A stretch of DNA of 52,153 bases from Saprospiraceae bacterium (GTDB lineage: Bacteria; Bacteroidota; Bacteroidia; Chitinophagales; Saprospiraceae). How positions within the stretch are numbered: position 1 is the first letter of the stretch; each line of letters starts with the position of its first letter. Position numbers and translations under genes: made by a program. The DNA lies in contig JALHOZ010000033.1 of the NCBI GenBank assembly GCA_022842725.1, positions 1-52,153 on the forward strand. The letters are read 5' to 3'. The notes under the pieces were generated by a model. The model was not told the origin of the DNA. It did not search any database and worked only from the letters and a program-made list of their open reading frames with translations. Of this stretch, positions 18,904 through 27,193 are shown piece after piece.

Positions 18904-20466
18904 ATGTCAACGAGTCCAACCAAATCTAAAGACCGGGTACCCTTTATTCAAAAATCTGCTTTTGGAGCAGGACACCTCGCCTTAAATTTATTGCCCGGAG
19001 CACTGGGTGTTTTTAGTTTTTTCTTATTGACCGCTTTTGGAATGGACCCTTTCCTTGCGGGAATTTTAGGTGGTTTGCCCAGGGTGTATGATGCCATTAC
19101 CGATCCCATTATGGGTTTTATTTCAGACAATACAAAGTCTAAATGGGGCAGAAGACGGCCTTATATTTTTGTCGGAGCCATCCTTAGTGGTATTTTTTAC
19201 ATCTTTTTATGGCAAATGAGCCCTGAAAATTCCCAAATGTATAACTTTTGGTATTTCTTAATTTTCTCCCTGATATTTTTGACAGGTAATACCATTTTTG
19301 CCACTCCTCTCGTAGGTTTGGGGTATGAGATGACCACAGACTACAATGAACGTACCCGCCTGATGGGTTTTGCCAATACCGTGGGACAAATAGCCTGGAT
19401 GATCGTTCCCTGGTTTTGGGTCATCATAGCCAATCCAAAAATGTACGCCACTCAGGTGGAAGGTGTCAATCAATTGGCGATATATGTGGGAATAATATGT
19501 ATGGTTCTGGGTGTTTTGCCCGCTATATTTTGTAAAGGAATTGATGCCGCACATATGGAAAACAGGAAAATAATTTCATTTAAAACCATAGGTTCGAGTT
19601 TCAAAGATTTGTTTTTTAGTATTAAACAAGTTTCTCAAAACAAACCGTTTATGAAATTATGCGCTGCTACTTTTTTGGTGTTTAACGGATTTCAGATTGT
19701 GGCTTCCTTTAGTGTTTTTATCATTGTATTTTATATGTATAACGGCAGTTATGAAGGTGCGGGAACATGGCCTGCGTGGTTTGCTACGATCAGTGCCATA
19801 TTAACTGCTTTTTTTGTTATACCTGTTGTGACAAGAATCTCAAATGCCTACGGAAAAAAGAATGCTTTCGTCATAGCTTCTGTAATTTCAATAACGGGTT
19901 ATCTTCTTAAATGGTGGGGTTTTGATAAAGATTTGAATAATTCATTTAATAACACCGGAATCGGACAAAGTATGAACCAGAGTCTTCAATCCTTTTTTGA
20001 TTTTTTGAGTCCTGCTTTGGAACAATTAAATATGTCATGGTTTGTTATCGACACCAGTGGCGGAGTGCCATGGCTCATGTTTTTTCCTATCCCTTTACTG
20101 GCTTTCGGTCTAGGAAGTTTGTTTACTCTAATGATGAGTATGACCGCAGATGTTTGTGATCTGGACGAACTAAACAACGGCATGCCCAGAAAAGAAGGAA
20201 CTTTCGGCGCTATATACTGGTGGATGGTCAAATTGGGACAAGGTTTAGCTCTCGTAATAGGAGGGTTTGTTTTAAAAGTTATCGGTTTTGATGGTGGTAT
20301 GACTACACAATCAGCTGAAACACTGGTACAACTCAGATTAATGGATATTTTTATTCCATCTCTGACTGCCGGAATAGCAGCCTGGGTCATGTGGAGTTAC
20401 GATTTATCTGAAGATAGGGCAAAAGAAATCAAAGTTGAACTCGTAAAAAGAAGAGGTGAATTATAA
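18904..20466 (+). CDS. GPH-family (MelB/XylP-like) sugar:cation symporter
   Basis: This 520-residue protein has about 12 hydrophobic membrane segments and no signal peptide. The region around DAITDPIMGFISDNTKSKWG followed by RRRPYIF is the signature of the glycoside-pentoside-hexuronide family. The conserved DVCDLDELNNGMPRKEGTFG loop late in the protein is also typical. It would import glucose or short beta-glucan oligosaccharides across the inner membrane with a cation. Its place between exported glucanases and cytoplasmic phosphorylase/GH17 supports oligosaccharide uptake. A cytoplasmic-type segment of about 60 residues between membrane segments near residue 345 is longer than usual. Confidence 0.92.
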   Translation: MSTSPTKSKDRVPFIQKSAFGAGHLALNLLPGALGVFSFFLLTAFGMDPFLAGILGGLPRVYDAITDPIMGFISDNTKSKWGRRRPYIFVGAILSGIFYIFLWQMSPENSQMYNFWYFLIFSLIFLTGNTIFATPLVGLGYEMTTDYNERTRLMGFANTVGQIAWMIVPWFWVIIANPKMYATQVEGVNQLAIYVGIICMVLGVLPAIFCKGIDAAHMENRKIISFKTIGSSFKDLFFSIKQVSQNKPFMKLCAATFLVFNGFQIVASFSVFIIVFYMYNGSYEGAGTWPAWFATISAILTAFFVIPVVTRISNAYGKKNAFVIASVISITGYLLKWWGFDKDLNNSFNNTGIGQSMNQSLQSFFDFLSPALEQLNMSWFVIDTSGGVPWLMFFPIPLLAFGLGSLFTLMMSMTADVCDLDELNNGMPRKEGTFGAIYWWMVKLGQGLALVIGGFVLKVIGFDGGMTTQSAETLVQLRLMDIFIPSLTAGIAAWVMWSYDLSEDRAKEIKVELVKRRGEL

Positions 20467-20514
20467 AAGGTTTACCTGAAATAAAAAATTAACCTATTTA
20501 TAAAATATTTTAAG

Positions 20515-21423
20515 ATGTCATACAGACAAGATCATATTTCAAACTTTCAAACTTCAGCAAGCAGCGGGTTTGAAAACAATCTTAGTACTTTATCTGAACA
20601 GGAGGTTAGTTCTCTTTTCATAAAAACGCTACACAATGGTATGCACGGTATTTGTTTCAGCCTGTATGAAGACGGCCAAAAACCGGGAGATATCATCTCT
20701 GAAGCTCAGATTATCAGAAGAATCGGGATTCTCAAACCTTATACAAAATGGATCAGGTCTTTTTCGACGACTGAAAGTAATGACCACATTCCTGTAATTG
20801 CCAAAGAACATGGGTTAAAAACCATGGTCGGTGCCTGGCTTGGCAAAGATCTTCAAAAAAATGATGAAGAAATAGAAAATCTTATCCGTCTGTGTAGGGA
20901 AGGATATGTAGATATAGCTGCCGTGGGTAATGAAGTATTATACAGAAACGATATATCCCTTGAACAATTATTGACATATATCCGATATGTAAAGGAACAG
21001 GTTCCGGGGATTACGGTAGGTTATGTCGACGCATATTACGAGTTCAGCAGGCATCCGGAATTGGTGGATATTTGTGATGTTGTTTTGACAAATTATTATC
21101 CTTTTTGGGAAGGAACACCTTTTCAGGATTCTCTTGGGCATCTTCATCACATGCACCAACAAACAAAAGATGCATCTAAAGGAAAAAAAATCATTGTCAC
21201 TGAAACCGGGTGGCCCAGCCAGGGAGAAAATACAAAAAGTGCAGTTCCCGGACGTCTTGAGGCCATGTTATATTTTATCAATGTTCAAATGTGGGCACAA
21301 CAGCATGACGTTGACATGTTTTATTTTTCATCCTTTGACGAATCCTGGAAAGTTGGCTCTGAAGGAGAAGTGGGAGCGTATTGGGGTCTTTGGGATAAAA
21401 ATGAACAGTTGAAACATTTATGA
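20515..21423 (+). CDS. signal-less (cytoplasmic) GH17 family enzyme
   Basis: This 302-residue protein has no hydrophobic N terminus; residues 1-35 are polar. It is a minimal GH17 barrel with acid/base Glu140 in AVGNEVLYR and nucleophile Glu230 in IVTETGWPSQG. FYFSSFDESWKVGSEG is the usual late barrel motif. It is last in the operon, 48 bases after the transporter. A cytosolic GH17 beside a cytosolic phosphorylase could trim or transfer imported beta-1,3-oligosaccharides, for instance removing ends the phosphorylase cannot use. That role is inference. The weak hairpin after it (about 21432-21465) is not a convincing terminator. Confidence 0.9.
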   Translation: MSYRQDHISNFQTSASSGFENNLSTLSEQEVSSLFIKTLHNGMHGICFSLYEDGQKPGDIISEAQIIRRIGILKPYTKWIRSFSTTESNDHIPVIAKEHGLKTMVGAWLGKDLQKNDEEIENLIRLCREGYVDIAAVGNEVLYRNDISLEQLLTYIRYVKEQVPGITVGYVDAYYEFSRHPELVDICDVVLTNYYPFWEGTPFQDSLGHLHHMHQQTKDASKGKKIIVTETGWPSQGENTKSAVPGRLEAMLYFINVQMWAQQHDVDMFYFSSFDESWKVGSEGEVGAYWGLWDKNEQLKHL

Positions 21424-21508
21424 TCCATCGGTAAATTACCAATTTATTTGGTTTAATTTGAAAAACCAGGATATTAAATCAATCTTACTCACTTCGAAAT
21501 AATCATTA

Positions 21509-22921
21509 TCAAAATGATTTTCCAATCATAACCATTGGATACATTCCATAGGTTTTTGTTATGTTTTGGTTTGTAAATGACACTTTCCCGATACGGGAAA
21601 AATACCGCAGACTGAGTCCGATATTCCAATCCGGGGAAATGTGATAAGCAACTTTTCCTTCAAGCTCCCACATCCAATTTACGGAATTTTGAAGCGGATG
21701 ACGATTTTGATAGGCGACAATGTCGTCAAAAGCAAACGTTTTGCCATCCTGACGACCAAAAACTGCCAGAGAGCCACCTCCACCGGCGTAAAAAGACCAA
21801 TCGTGCTTCTTGTAAACATAACCAACAGAAACCGGAATCCGAAGGAAAAAATCACGATTGAGTGAACGGACTTTTCTGGTGGTGGAAACTGACTGGGTGG
21901 ATATACCATAAATTTCGGTTACTCTACCGGTGAGCACATTGTTTTCGATGGCGATAATTTGCTGATTCTGAGAAACGGACTCCTGCGTCATCGTACCCTC
22001 ATAGGTAAAGCTATGAAACTGAGTGGTGGCGGCAATTCCAATATTGATCACATATTTTTTTCTAAAAATATGATTGACACGGCATTCAGCCAACCAACCG
22101 CCCAACGGATTGATTTGTATCTCTGCCTCATGATCTGATTGTGTTATAAAACCCGAAAAATTATCAGACATATTCCAATACATAAAACCACCACCAACTT
22201 CGATATTCCGCTTCCATGCAGCGTGATCGGCAACCGTAATTTTGGGAGCGACAGGTGCTTCCGAAAAAGAAATGAGTTCTGTTAAAGGATTGTCCAGAAA
22301 AACCGGATTTTGCAAAACTAAAGAAGGTGGTGACTCCATCGAAGTTTCACCGGATATTAGATTTGGAAGCGTAACCGAAGCTTGAGAAATATCGGTTGAT
22401 GTTTCTTCTTCAGATTTTTCTAAAATATTATTAGGGTTATGAACTTCTTGTTTATTTATTTTTTGGTCGCCGGTTTTTTTGTTTGAGATGTCTGGTGCAG
22501 AAACAATATCCGATACCTTATTAACATCAACTTTTGTGACTACATCATCATTTCTACGATTTGAACGGTCGCGGTCAGATGACGGAGATTCCGTATAGAC
22601 TTTTGTTTCGACGGAAACGACCGGTGATTGATTATAAACTTTATTGTTGGTTGGTTTCTCTTTTTTGATTTTTGTCTCAGGACCCGGATTGTCAAATTTT
22701 TTATCTACGTTGTGTATATCCTCGTTTTGTGGTAAAAGCCAGTAAAGTGAGCCGCAAGCCATAACCAGCGGGATAAACCAAATCCAAAAAAACCGCCGTC
22801 TTTTCTTTTCCGGAGAGATCATTTTTTTACGAATACCCTCTTCCATATCATCAAAACCGAAACCCGGAGGTAAATCGGAAGTTTGTCTTAATTTATCTTT
22901 TAATGGATTAGAATAAGCCAT
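21509..22921 (-). CDS. probable anti-sigma partner: cytoplasmic motif, one TM helix, linker and C-terminal beta-barrel
   Basis: This is a 470-residue protein. Residues 6-34 hold LKDKLRQTSDLPPGFGFDDM, a short K-K-L..PP..x(W/F)..(M/I) motif like the one I associate with proteins encoded after ECF sigma factors in Bacteroidota. A basic stretch and one transmembrane helix follow (about 44-63), then a polar, low-complexity linker (about 65-215). A C-terminal domain (about 235-470) has amphipathic strands resembling an outer-membrane barrel and ends in MYPMVMIGKSF. The gene begins inside the sigma gene with a 14-base overlap. If the helix sits in the inner membrane and the barrel in the outer membrane, the protein spans the envelope. 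No FecR domain is seen. Confidence 0.65.
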   Translation of the reverse strand: MAYSNPLKDKLRQTSDLPPGFGFDDMEEGIRKKMISPEKKRRRFFWIWFIPLVMACGSLYWLLPQNEDIHNVDKKFDNPGPETKIKKEKPTNNKVYNQSPVVSVETKVYTESPSSDRDRSNRRNDDVVTKVDVNKVSDIVSAPDISNKKTGDQKINKQEVHNPNNILEKSEEETSTDISQASVTLPNLISGETSMESPPSLVLQNPVFLDNPLTELISFSEAPVAPKITVADHAAWKRNIEVGGGFMYWNMSDNFSGFITQSDHEAEIQINPLGGWLAECRVNHIFRKKYVINIGIAATTQFHSFTYEGTMTQESVSQNQQIIAIENNVLTGRVTEIYGISTQSVSTTRKVRSLNRDFFLRIPVSVGYVYKKHDWSFYAGGGGSLAVFGRQDGKTFAFDDIVAYQNRHPLQNSVNWMWELEGKVAYHISPDWNIGLSLRYFSRIGKVSFTNQNITKTYGMYPMVMIGKSF

Positions 22922-23462
22922 ATTGTACCATTTTAGAATCTGTTAATATATTGTTTTTTATCCATTTCAGCGCTCTGAACAATTGTGATCTCGAGGTTTC
23001 CTGACTTATTCCCAAAAGTTCAGATATCTCTTTATGATTATATTCATCTATTACTGATAGTAAAAAGATGGTTTTATAACCCACCGGCATGTTTTTGAGC
23101 ATATTTTCGAGGTCCGTGACATTGAGGTGATTCAGAAATTCTGTTGACACGTCATCCGCAGTATCAATCGTTTCCAGGGAATACACAAAACTAATTTTTT
23201 TGGATTTGCGGATCAGGGTAGCACATTGATTGACGGCAAGTTTTGACAACCAGTTTTGGAAGGATCCTTTCGTAAAATCAAAATTTTTCAAACTCATGTA
23301 CACCTGCGCAAAAACTTCCTGCATGGCATCTTTGCGGTCAACATCTTCGACAAAATAGTTTTTGATAATAGCATATACATAAGGAGCACATTGTTGATAC
23401 AATGATTTTGTCGCTTCGCGGTCTCCCCGGATACAAAGATGTATGATATTTTGCTCAACCAA
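22908..23462 (-). CDS. ECF (sigma-70 family) RNA polymerase sigma factor
   Basis: This 184-residue protein has region 2 with DAMQEVFAQVYMSLKNFDF and FQNWLSKLAVNQCATLIRK, and region 4 with MPVGYKTIFLLSVIDEYNHK and ISELLGISQETSRSQLFRAL. It would direct RNA polymerase to envelope or surface genes. The start is probably the TTG at 23462: an in-frame stop lies six codons upstream, and no ATG precedes region 2. It follows the lipoprotein stop by 20 bases and overlaps the barrel/anti-sigma gene by 14, so all three form one operon. Confidence 0.92.
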   Translation of the reverse strand: MVEQNIIHLCIRGDREATKSLYQQCAPYVYAIIKNYFVEDVDRKDAMQEVFAQVYMSLKNFDFTKGSFQNWLSKLAVNQCATLIRKSKKISFVYSLETIDTADDVSTEFLNHLNVTDLENMLKNMPVGYKTIFLLSVIDEYNHKEISELLGISQETSRSQLFRALKWIKNNILTDSKMVQYGLF

Positions 23463-23482
23463 AATAAATGTCCAATTTTAAG

Positions 23483-24673
23483 TTATTGACAGTCTGACAA
23501 AAGATTCAAAATATCAAAAACATTGTTAAACGTCAATGTTTCCGATGTGGAAATTCTGGTGACTTCTACAGGAAAAACAACATTGGATTGGTAAAACAAA
23601 CTGTCTGCAAGTTCTGCCTGAATTTGTTGATAATTTTGATATGTTTTTTGATTACCAAAAGGAGTGGTTGCTCTGACAGGAAAATTCAAATTATAACAAG
23701 CGGGTTCAAAAAGAGGCGTTCCTAATACCAATAAAAAAAAGCTTCCGTCGATAAAACAATCACCAATTTTTTGATTTAGTTCTCCTTCAGAGTTTATCGT
23801 AAATTCAGTTCCTGAAAAATCTTTGAGTTTGAGTGGAAAAACAAAACTTTCAAATTTATTCTGAAGGTAGATTTCGGCAAGGATATTTTCATTTTCAACG
23901 GTAAATGGTAAAGCCCTGTTGACCAATCTTACCTGAAAGGGAAAAACGTGTTCGTAACAACCGATGACCTGAAATTGATTTACGTTTACAAATAATGAGT
24001 CCGTATGATACGAACGATTGCATGACATTAAGGTTTGGAACAACATTTCAGCATCTAAAATCAACATTTCCAATCCGGATTCATGACGCAAAGTCAACGG
24101 AAAATGAAAAAAATAAGGTTTTTCAGCCAACAAATAAACGAGGTCGGTTTCGTGGTCAACCGGAAAATCCATGCCGGATTCGTCCAGAACATTGATAGGA
24201 TAAACCAAAGAATAACAGGAATTTTCACGATTTATCGCATAAGCAGGAAAATACAAACCCGGAGAAGTTTGAACAGCAGGGAAACATGCACCGGCTAATG
24301 TCGCAAACTCCTGCACATTATACACCGTCCTGATTTCTCCCAATTTGTCTGTGAGGGTAAGCGGATATACAAAGTCAATAAAACCCATTCCGTTTTGAGT
24401 CACTTCGAATTGCAGGCCATCTTCATCTGAGATGACGACAATACTATCTTTTACATTTTTTACAGAAAACGGATATGCCAATGAATAACATTCAATAGTC
24501 AGACCTGCAGACCCGGATTTAGAAAAAGCTTTGGTCATCATATGATTGACAAACACCGTATCCGGGATTGTCTCTTCTGTTTCTGTATTGGTTTCATCAT
24601 ATTCCTCCAGAGCGCAGGAATAAAAACCTGTCAAAACGAAAAATATGGCTGATATAAACAAAAATGGTTTCAT
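23483..24673 (-). CDS. lipoprotein with four ~88-residue repeats, first gene of a sigma-factor operon
   Basis: This 396-residue protein has lipobox TGFYSC (Cys20). The mature part is built from four repeats. CY pairs open them at 62, 153, 239 and 326. The F-hydrophobic-[YF]-P-L motif follows at 101, 189 and 277, with a VVFPV variant at 365. A terminal Cys closes each repeat at 130, 218, 306 and 395. The 88-89-residue period implies an invariant Cys pair per unit, likely a disulfide. I do not recognise a named domain. The link to an ECF sigma factor and a barrel protein suggests a surface or envelope role in the signalling unit, but function is unknown. Confidence 0.75.
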   Translation of the reverse strand: MKPFLFISAIFFVLTGFYSCALEEYDETNTETEETIPDTVFVNHMMTKAFSKSGSAGLTIECYSLAYPFSVKNVKDSIVVISDEDGLQFEVTQNGMGFIDFVYPLTLTDKLGEIRTVYNVQEFATLAGACFPAVQTSPGLYFPAYAINRENSCYSLVYPINVLDESGMDFPVDHETDLVYLLAEKPYFFHFPLTLRHESGLEMLILDAEMLFQTLMSCNRSYHTDSLFVNVNQFQVIGCYEHVFPFQVRLVNRALPFTVENENILAEIYLQNKFESFVFPLKLKDFSGTEFTINSEGELNQKIGDCFIDGSFFLLVLGTPLFEPACYNLNFPVRATTPFGNQKTYQNYQQIQAELADSLFYQSNVVFPVEVTRISTSETLTFNNVFDILNLLSDCQ

Positions 24674-25010
24674 TTATATATATTTAAAAGATGTAAAAGC
24701 GGCATAATTTGTAAAAATACAAACATGAATATATTTATTATCCATTTTTACAAAATTCGTTGCACGGGATACCAATATTTTTTCAAAAAAACAAAAATAA
24801 TGGTTTATCCGGCAAAAAATAAAAACTATAGTCCGTTTTTTATACAAACAAAAAGATATACTATTGAAAATCAAAAAGATATCATCAGTCTAAAGCAAAA
24901 ACAAGTAAAAAAGGTAAAAAAAATAAAAAAATAAAAAGTGCCATGCAACGAAATCCAATCAATTGCACAATAATAGTGAGTAATTCATTTTTTTATTCAA
25001 ATTAAACCAT
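24674..25010. other. 337-base divergent intergenic region
   Basis: This A-rich spacer separates the lipoprotein/sigma operon from the Kazal-like gene. A palindrome TTTGTA-TTTT-TACAAA lies near 24708-24723. GTGCCA... and ...TTGCAC around 24939-24968 form a weak inverted pair. Short open frames here have skewed, low-complexity composition and are not convincing. No promoter box matching TAnnTTTG was found on either side. Confidence 0.5.
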
Positions 25011-26534
25011 ATGAAAATCAAAAATTTCCTCTTATTATTATTTATACTGGTATTCCGTATGATACCGGTTTCCGCACAAGACGACTGTAATTGCCCGCAG
25101 GTGTATGAACCGGTATGTGCAGTCAATGAAGACTCCATTTTTGTGGAATTCCCTAATGACTGTTTTGCCGCTTGTTTTGGATTTACCGTTGTATCAGATT
25201 CTACTTTATGTCAGTGGAACGACCCTTGGGAAGATTGTAATTGTCCTGAAATCTACGAACCTGTCTGTGCTTTCGACTCCACAGGTTATTATGCTGAATT
25301 TCCGAATGCCTGTTATGCTGAGTGTTTTGGGTTTACCGTTGTTGAAGACCCGACATTATGTGAATTTCAGGATCCTTGGGAGGACTGTTTGTGCCCTCAG
25401 GTTTATGAGCCTGTTTGTGCGGTGGACTCCAGTGGACAACATTATATTGAATTCCAGAATGCATGTTATGCTGAGTGTTTCGGATATATAATAGTTACAG
25501 ATAGCACCTTATGTCAATGGTCAGATCCGTGGGATGACTGTGTTTGTACTGAAATATACGACCCGGTTTGTGCGATAGACTCAACCGGCAACTATTATTT
25601 TGAATTTCCGAATGCCTGTTACGCTGAATGTTTTGGGTACACCATTGTGACGGACTCAACTCTTTGTGGAATCACAGATCCTTGGGGAGACTGCGGATGT
25701 CCGATGCCGGATTCTACCTTAGTATGTGCACAGGATAGTTTTGGCAATATCTTTCCTTTTCCAAGTGAGTGTCTGGCTATTTGTTGGGGATTCACGGTTG
25801 TTGAAGACGGAGATTGTTATGACGATCCATGGAGTGATTGCGAATGTACCATAGACGAAAACGAACCTTTTATTTGTGCAGTTGACAGCTTAGGACACGC
25901 TTGTTACGTACCGAATGTTTGTTTTGCAGCATGTTTGAACCTGACTATAGTGGATGATTCTATTTGTCACGACTATGAGATTGATCCGGAAATCGACCTT
26001 GAAATTGTAGCTTGTATAGATTCATTGGAAATGGATGAAAACACCTCATTCCAGGAAGGTTTGTTGCTCATCAGTCAACATTGTGGTATTGAATTGCCTG
26101 AATGTATAACAGATGCTCCATTGCTTGAAAATGATTCGTTATTCATTACGTATATTATTGAAAATTGTGACGGAATTTTAGGATTAAACGGTAATACCGA
26201 AGGTTCCAACGTTATGAATCTGTACAACAGAATCACCGGAAGTGCAGTGAGTTCCACAAAACCAGTTGGAGAAATAAATCCTTTTTCGATTACCCTGTTA
26301 GCCAACCCGATCAGTGAGATGCTCTCCTACCGTATTAACAGTACCATAGCTTCAGGTGTAATCATCACTTTGACAAATACTCAGGGCAATGTCGTTGATG
26401 TCAGAAAAACGGATTTAGCTCCGGGTAGTAATGTTACAAATACCGACATTACCCATCTTTCATCAGGAATATATTTCCTAAGTGTCAAAAACAATCAGTC
26501 TGTGCAAACTGTCAAAGTTGTTGTGACAAAATAA
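25011..26534 (+). CDS. secreted protein with six Kazal-like repeats and a T9SS sorting tail
   Basis: This 507-residue protein has a signal peptide (about 1-23). Six repeats of 49-51 residues begin at Cys 26, 76, 126, 177, 228 and 277. The first four show spacing close to C-x-C-x7-C-x14/15-C-x3-C-x11-C and share YEPVCA, FPNACYAECFG and a DPWxDC junction. The C-x7-C with PVC matches Kazal serine-protease inhibitors, though later spacings differ. The predicted P1 residues are Q30, E80, Q130 and E181, then M and I. A Cys-poor region (about 325-420) follows, then a type-A T9SS C-terminal domain (about 430-507, ending SVQTVKVVVTK). It is probably exported to the surface or medium as a protease inhibitor; the role is inferred. 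Confidence 0.82.
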   Translation: MKIKNFLLLLFILVFRMIPVSAQDDCNCPQVYEPVCAVNEDSIFVEFPNDCFAACFGFTVVSDSTLCQWNDPWEDCNCPEIYEPVCAFDSTGYYAEFPNACYAECFGFTVVEDPTLCEFQDPWEDCLCPQVYEPVCAVDSSGQHYIEFQNACYAECFGYIIVTDSTLCQWSDPWDDCVCTEIYDPVCAIDSTGNYYFEFPNACYAECFGYTIVTDSTLCGITDPWGDCGCPMPDSTLVCAQDSFGNIFPFPSECLAICWGFTVVEDGDCYDDPWSDCECTIDENEPFICAVDSLGHACYVPNVCFAACLNLTIVDDSICHDYEIDPEIDLEIVACIDSLEMDENTSFQEGLLLISQHCGIELPECITDAPLLENDSLFITYIIENCDGILGLNGNTEGSNVMNLYNRITGSAVSSTKPVGEINPFSITLLANPISEMLSYRINSTIASGVIITLTNTQGNVVDVRKTDLAPGSNVTNTDITHLSSGIYFLSVKNNQSVQTVKVVVTK

Positions 26535-26554
26535 TCGGATCATTTATTTCGGTT

Positions 26555-26587
26555 AAAAAAAAGGGGCCTTCGGGCCCTTTTTTTTTG
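26555..26587 (+). terminator. rho-independent terminator of the Kazal-like gene
   Basis: GGGCC-TTCG-GGCCC (about 26563-26577) is preceded by an A-run and followed by nine T residues. The stable TTCG tetraloop makes this the textbook terminator of the window. Confidence 0.93.
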
Positions 26588-26677
26588 TTAGATTTGTTGA
26601 TTTGGGTCAACATGGCACGGGAGGGTCGATTACACCGGCCATTATCGTTCGGGTTTTACCCCAAACCCCGATCGCCA

Positions 26678-26905
26678 AAGTATGTCGACCCGACCTACGC
26701 TAAAACCGCCAGGCCCGGAGACGATGGTCGAAGTTTACAACTTCGAGTCTATACATCAAGAATTTGCAATTCTTCATCACAAATATCAAGTAAGGAAAGT
26801 ATAAAATTTGAAATCAAAAAGTTTTCTGCTGTTGTTTTAGTGTAGTGCTTTTTGAATTTCAAATTCATAAATTAAGGTATCGCAGTTGCAAACTGGGACA
26901 ATAGG
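26678..26905 (+). repeat. hairpin-rich direct repeat, copy 1 (upstream of Fic module)
   Basis: This ~228-base block is repeated at 27611-27839 with high identity, judged by eye. It contains CGAAGTT-TAC-AACTTCG (26729-26745), AAGAATT-TGC-AATTCTT (26758-26774), a long stem TTTGAAATCAAAAAG pairing with 26848-26863 with a one-base bulge, and CAGTT-GCA-AACTG (26883-26895). Several stems share a three-base loop. The unique, more GC-rich bases at 26610-26677 just before it hold no clear gene. The 78 bases after it contain the leader of the antitoxin gene. Confidence 0.88.
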
Positions 26906-26983
26906 TATTATATATGAAATAAGCGAATAATGAACTTTTCCACTTTTTATTTCGTTCTAAAAATTAGAAATTTAAAATAAGTT

Positions 26984-27193
26984 ATGGCAAATGTCATTGA
27001 TGTTAAGACCTTGAGTAAGGAGGAACTTTTGGGTTTAATTAGAAACCTTATTATTGAAAAATTGATAACACATGAGTTATTGTCTGAAATTGCGAACAAT
27101 AATTACGGTAGTATTGACGACATATCGGAAATAGATACCTTAATAAGTAAACATTTTGAAGAATATGACGACGTTTTTAGAAAGTTGGCATGA
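26984..27193 (+). CDS. antitoxin-like small protein of a Fic/Doc module
   Basis: This 69-residue acidic, helical protein has no recognised domain. Its C terminus, HFEEYDDVFRKLA, is the kind of acidic-aromatic tail by which Phd-type antitoxins contact Doc toxins. It overlaps the toxin gene by four bases (ATGA at 27190-27193), the standard antitoxin-first arrangement. The N-terminal half could dimerise; no DNA-binding motif is obvious. The call rests mainly on context. Confidence 0.68.
   Translation: MANVIDVKTLSKEELLGLIRNLIIEKLITHELLSEIANNNYGSIDDISEIDTLISKHFEEYDDVFRKLA

Noticed and set aside
24725-24934. 69-codon open frame in the divergent spacer
   Set aside because: Lys/Ile-rich translation of an A-rich spacer; no domain or start signal.
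25090-25980. CRISPR-like periodicity of about 150 bases
   Set aside because: The repeats are in-frame protein repeats (Kazal-like), with no constant short repeats or unique spacers.
26585-26845. 86-codon open frame inside repeat copy 1
   Set aside because: It runs through the hairpin-rich repeat, is not kept open in copy 2 and has a composition typical of translated non-coding DNA.
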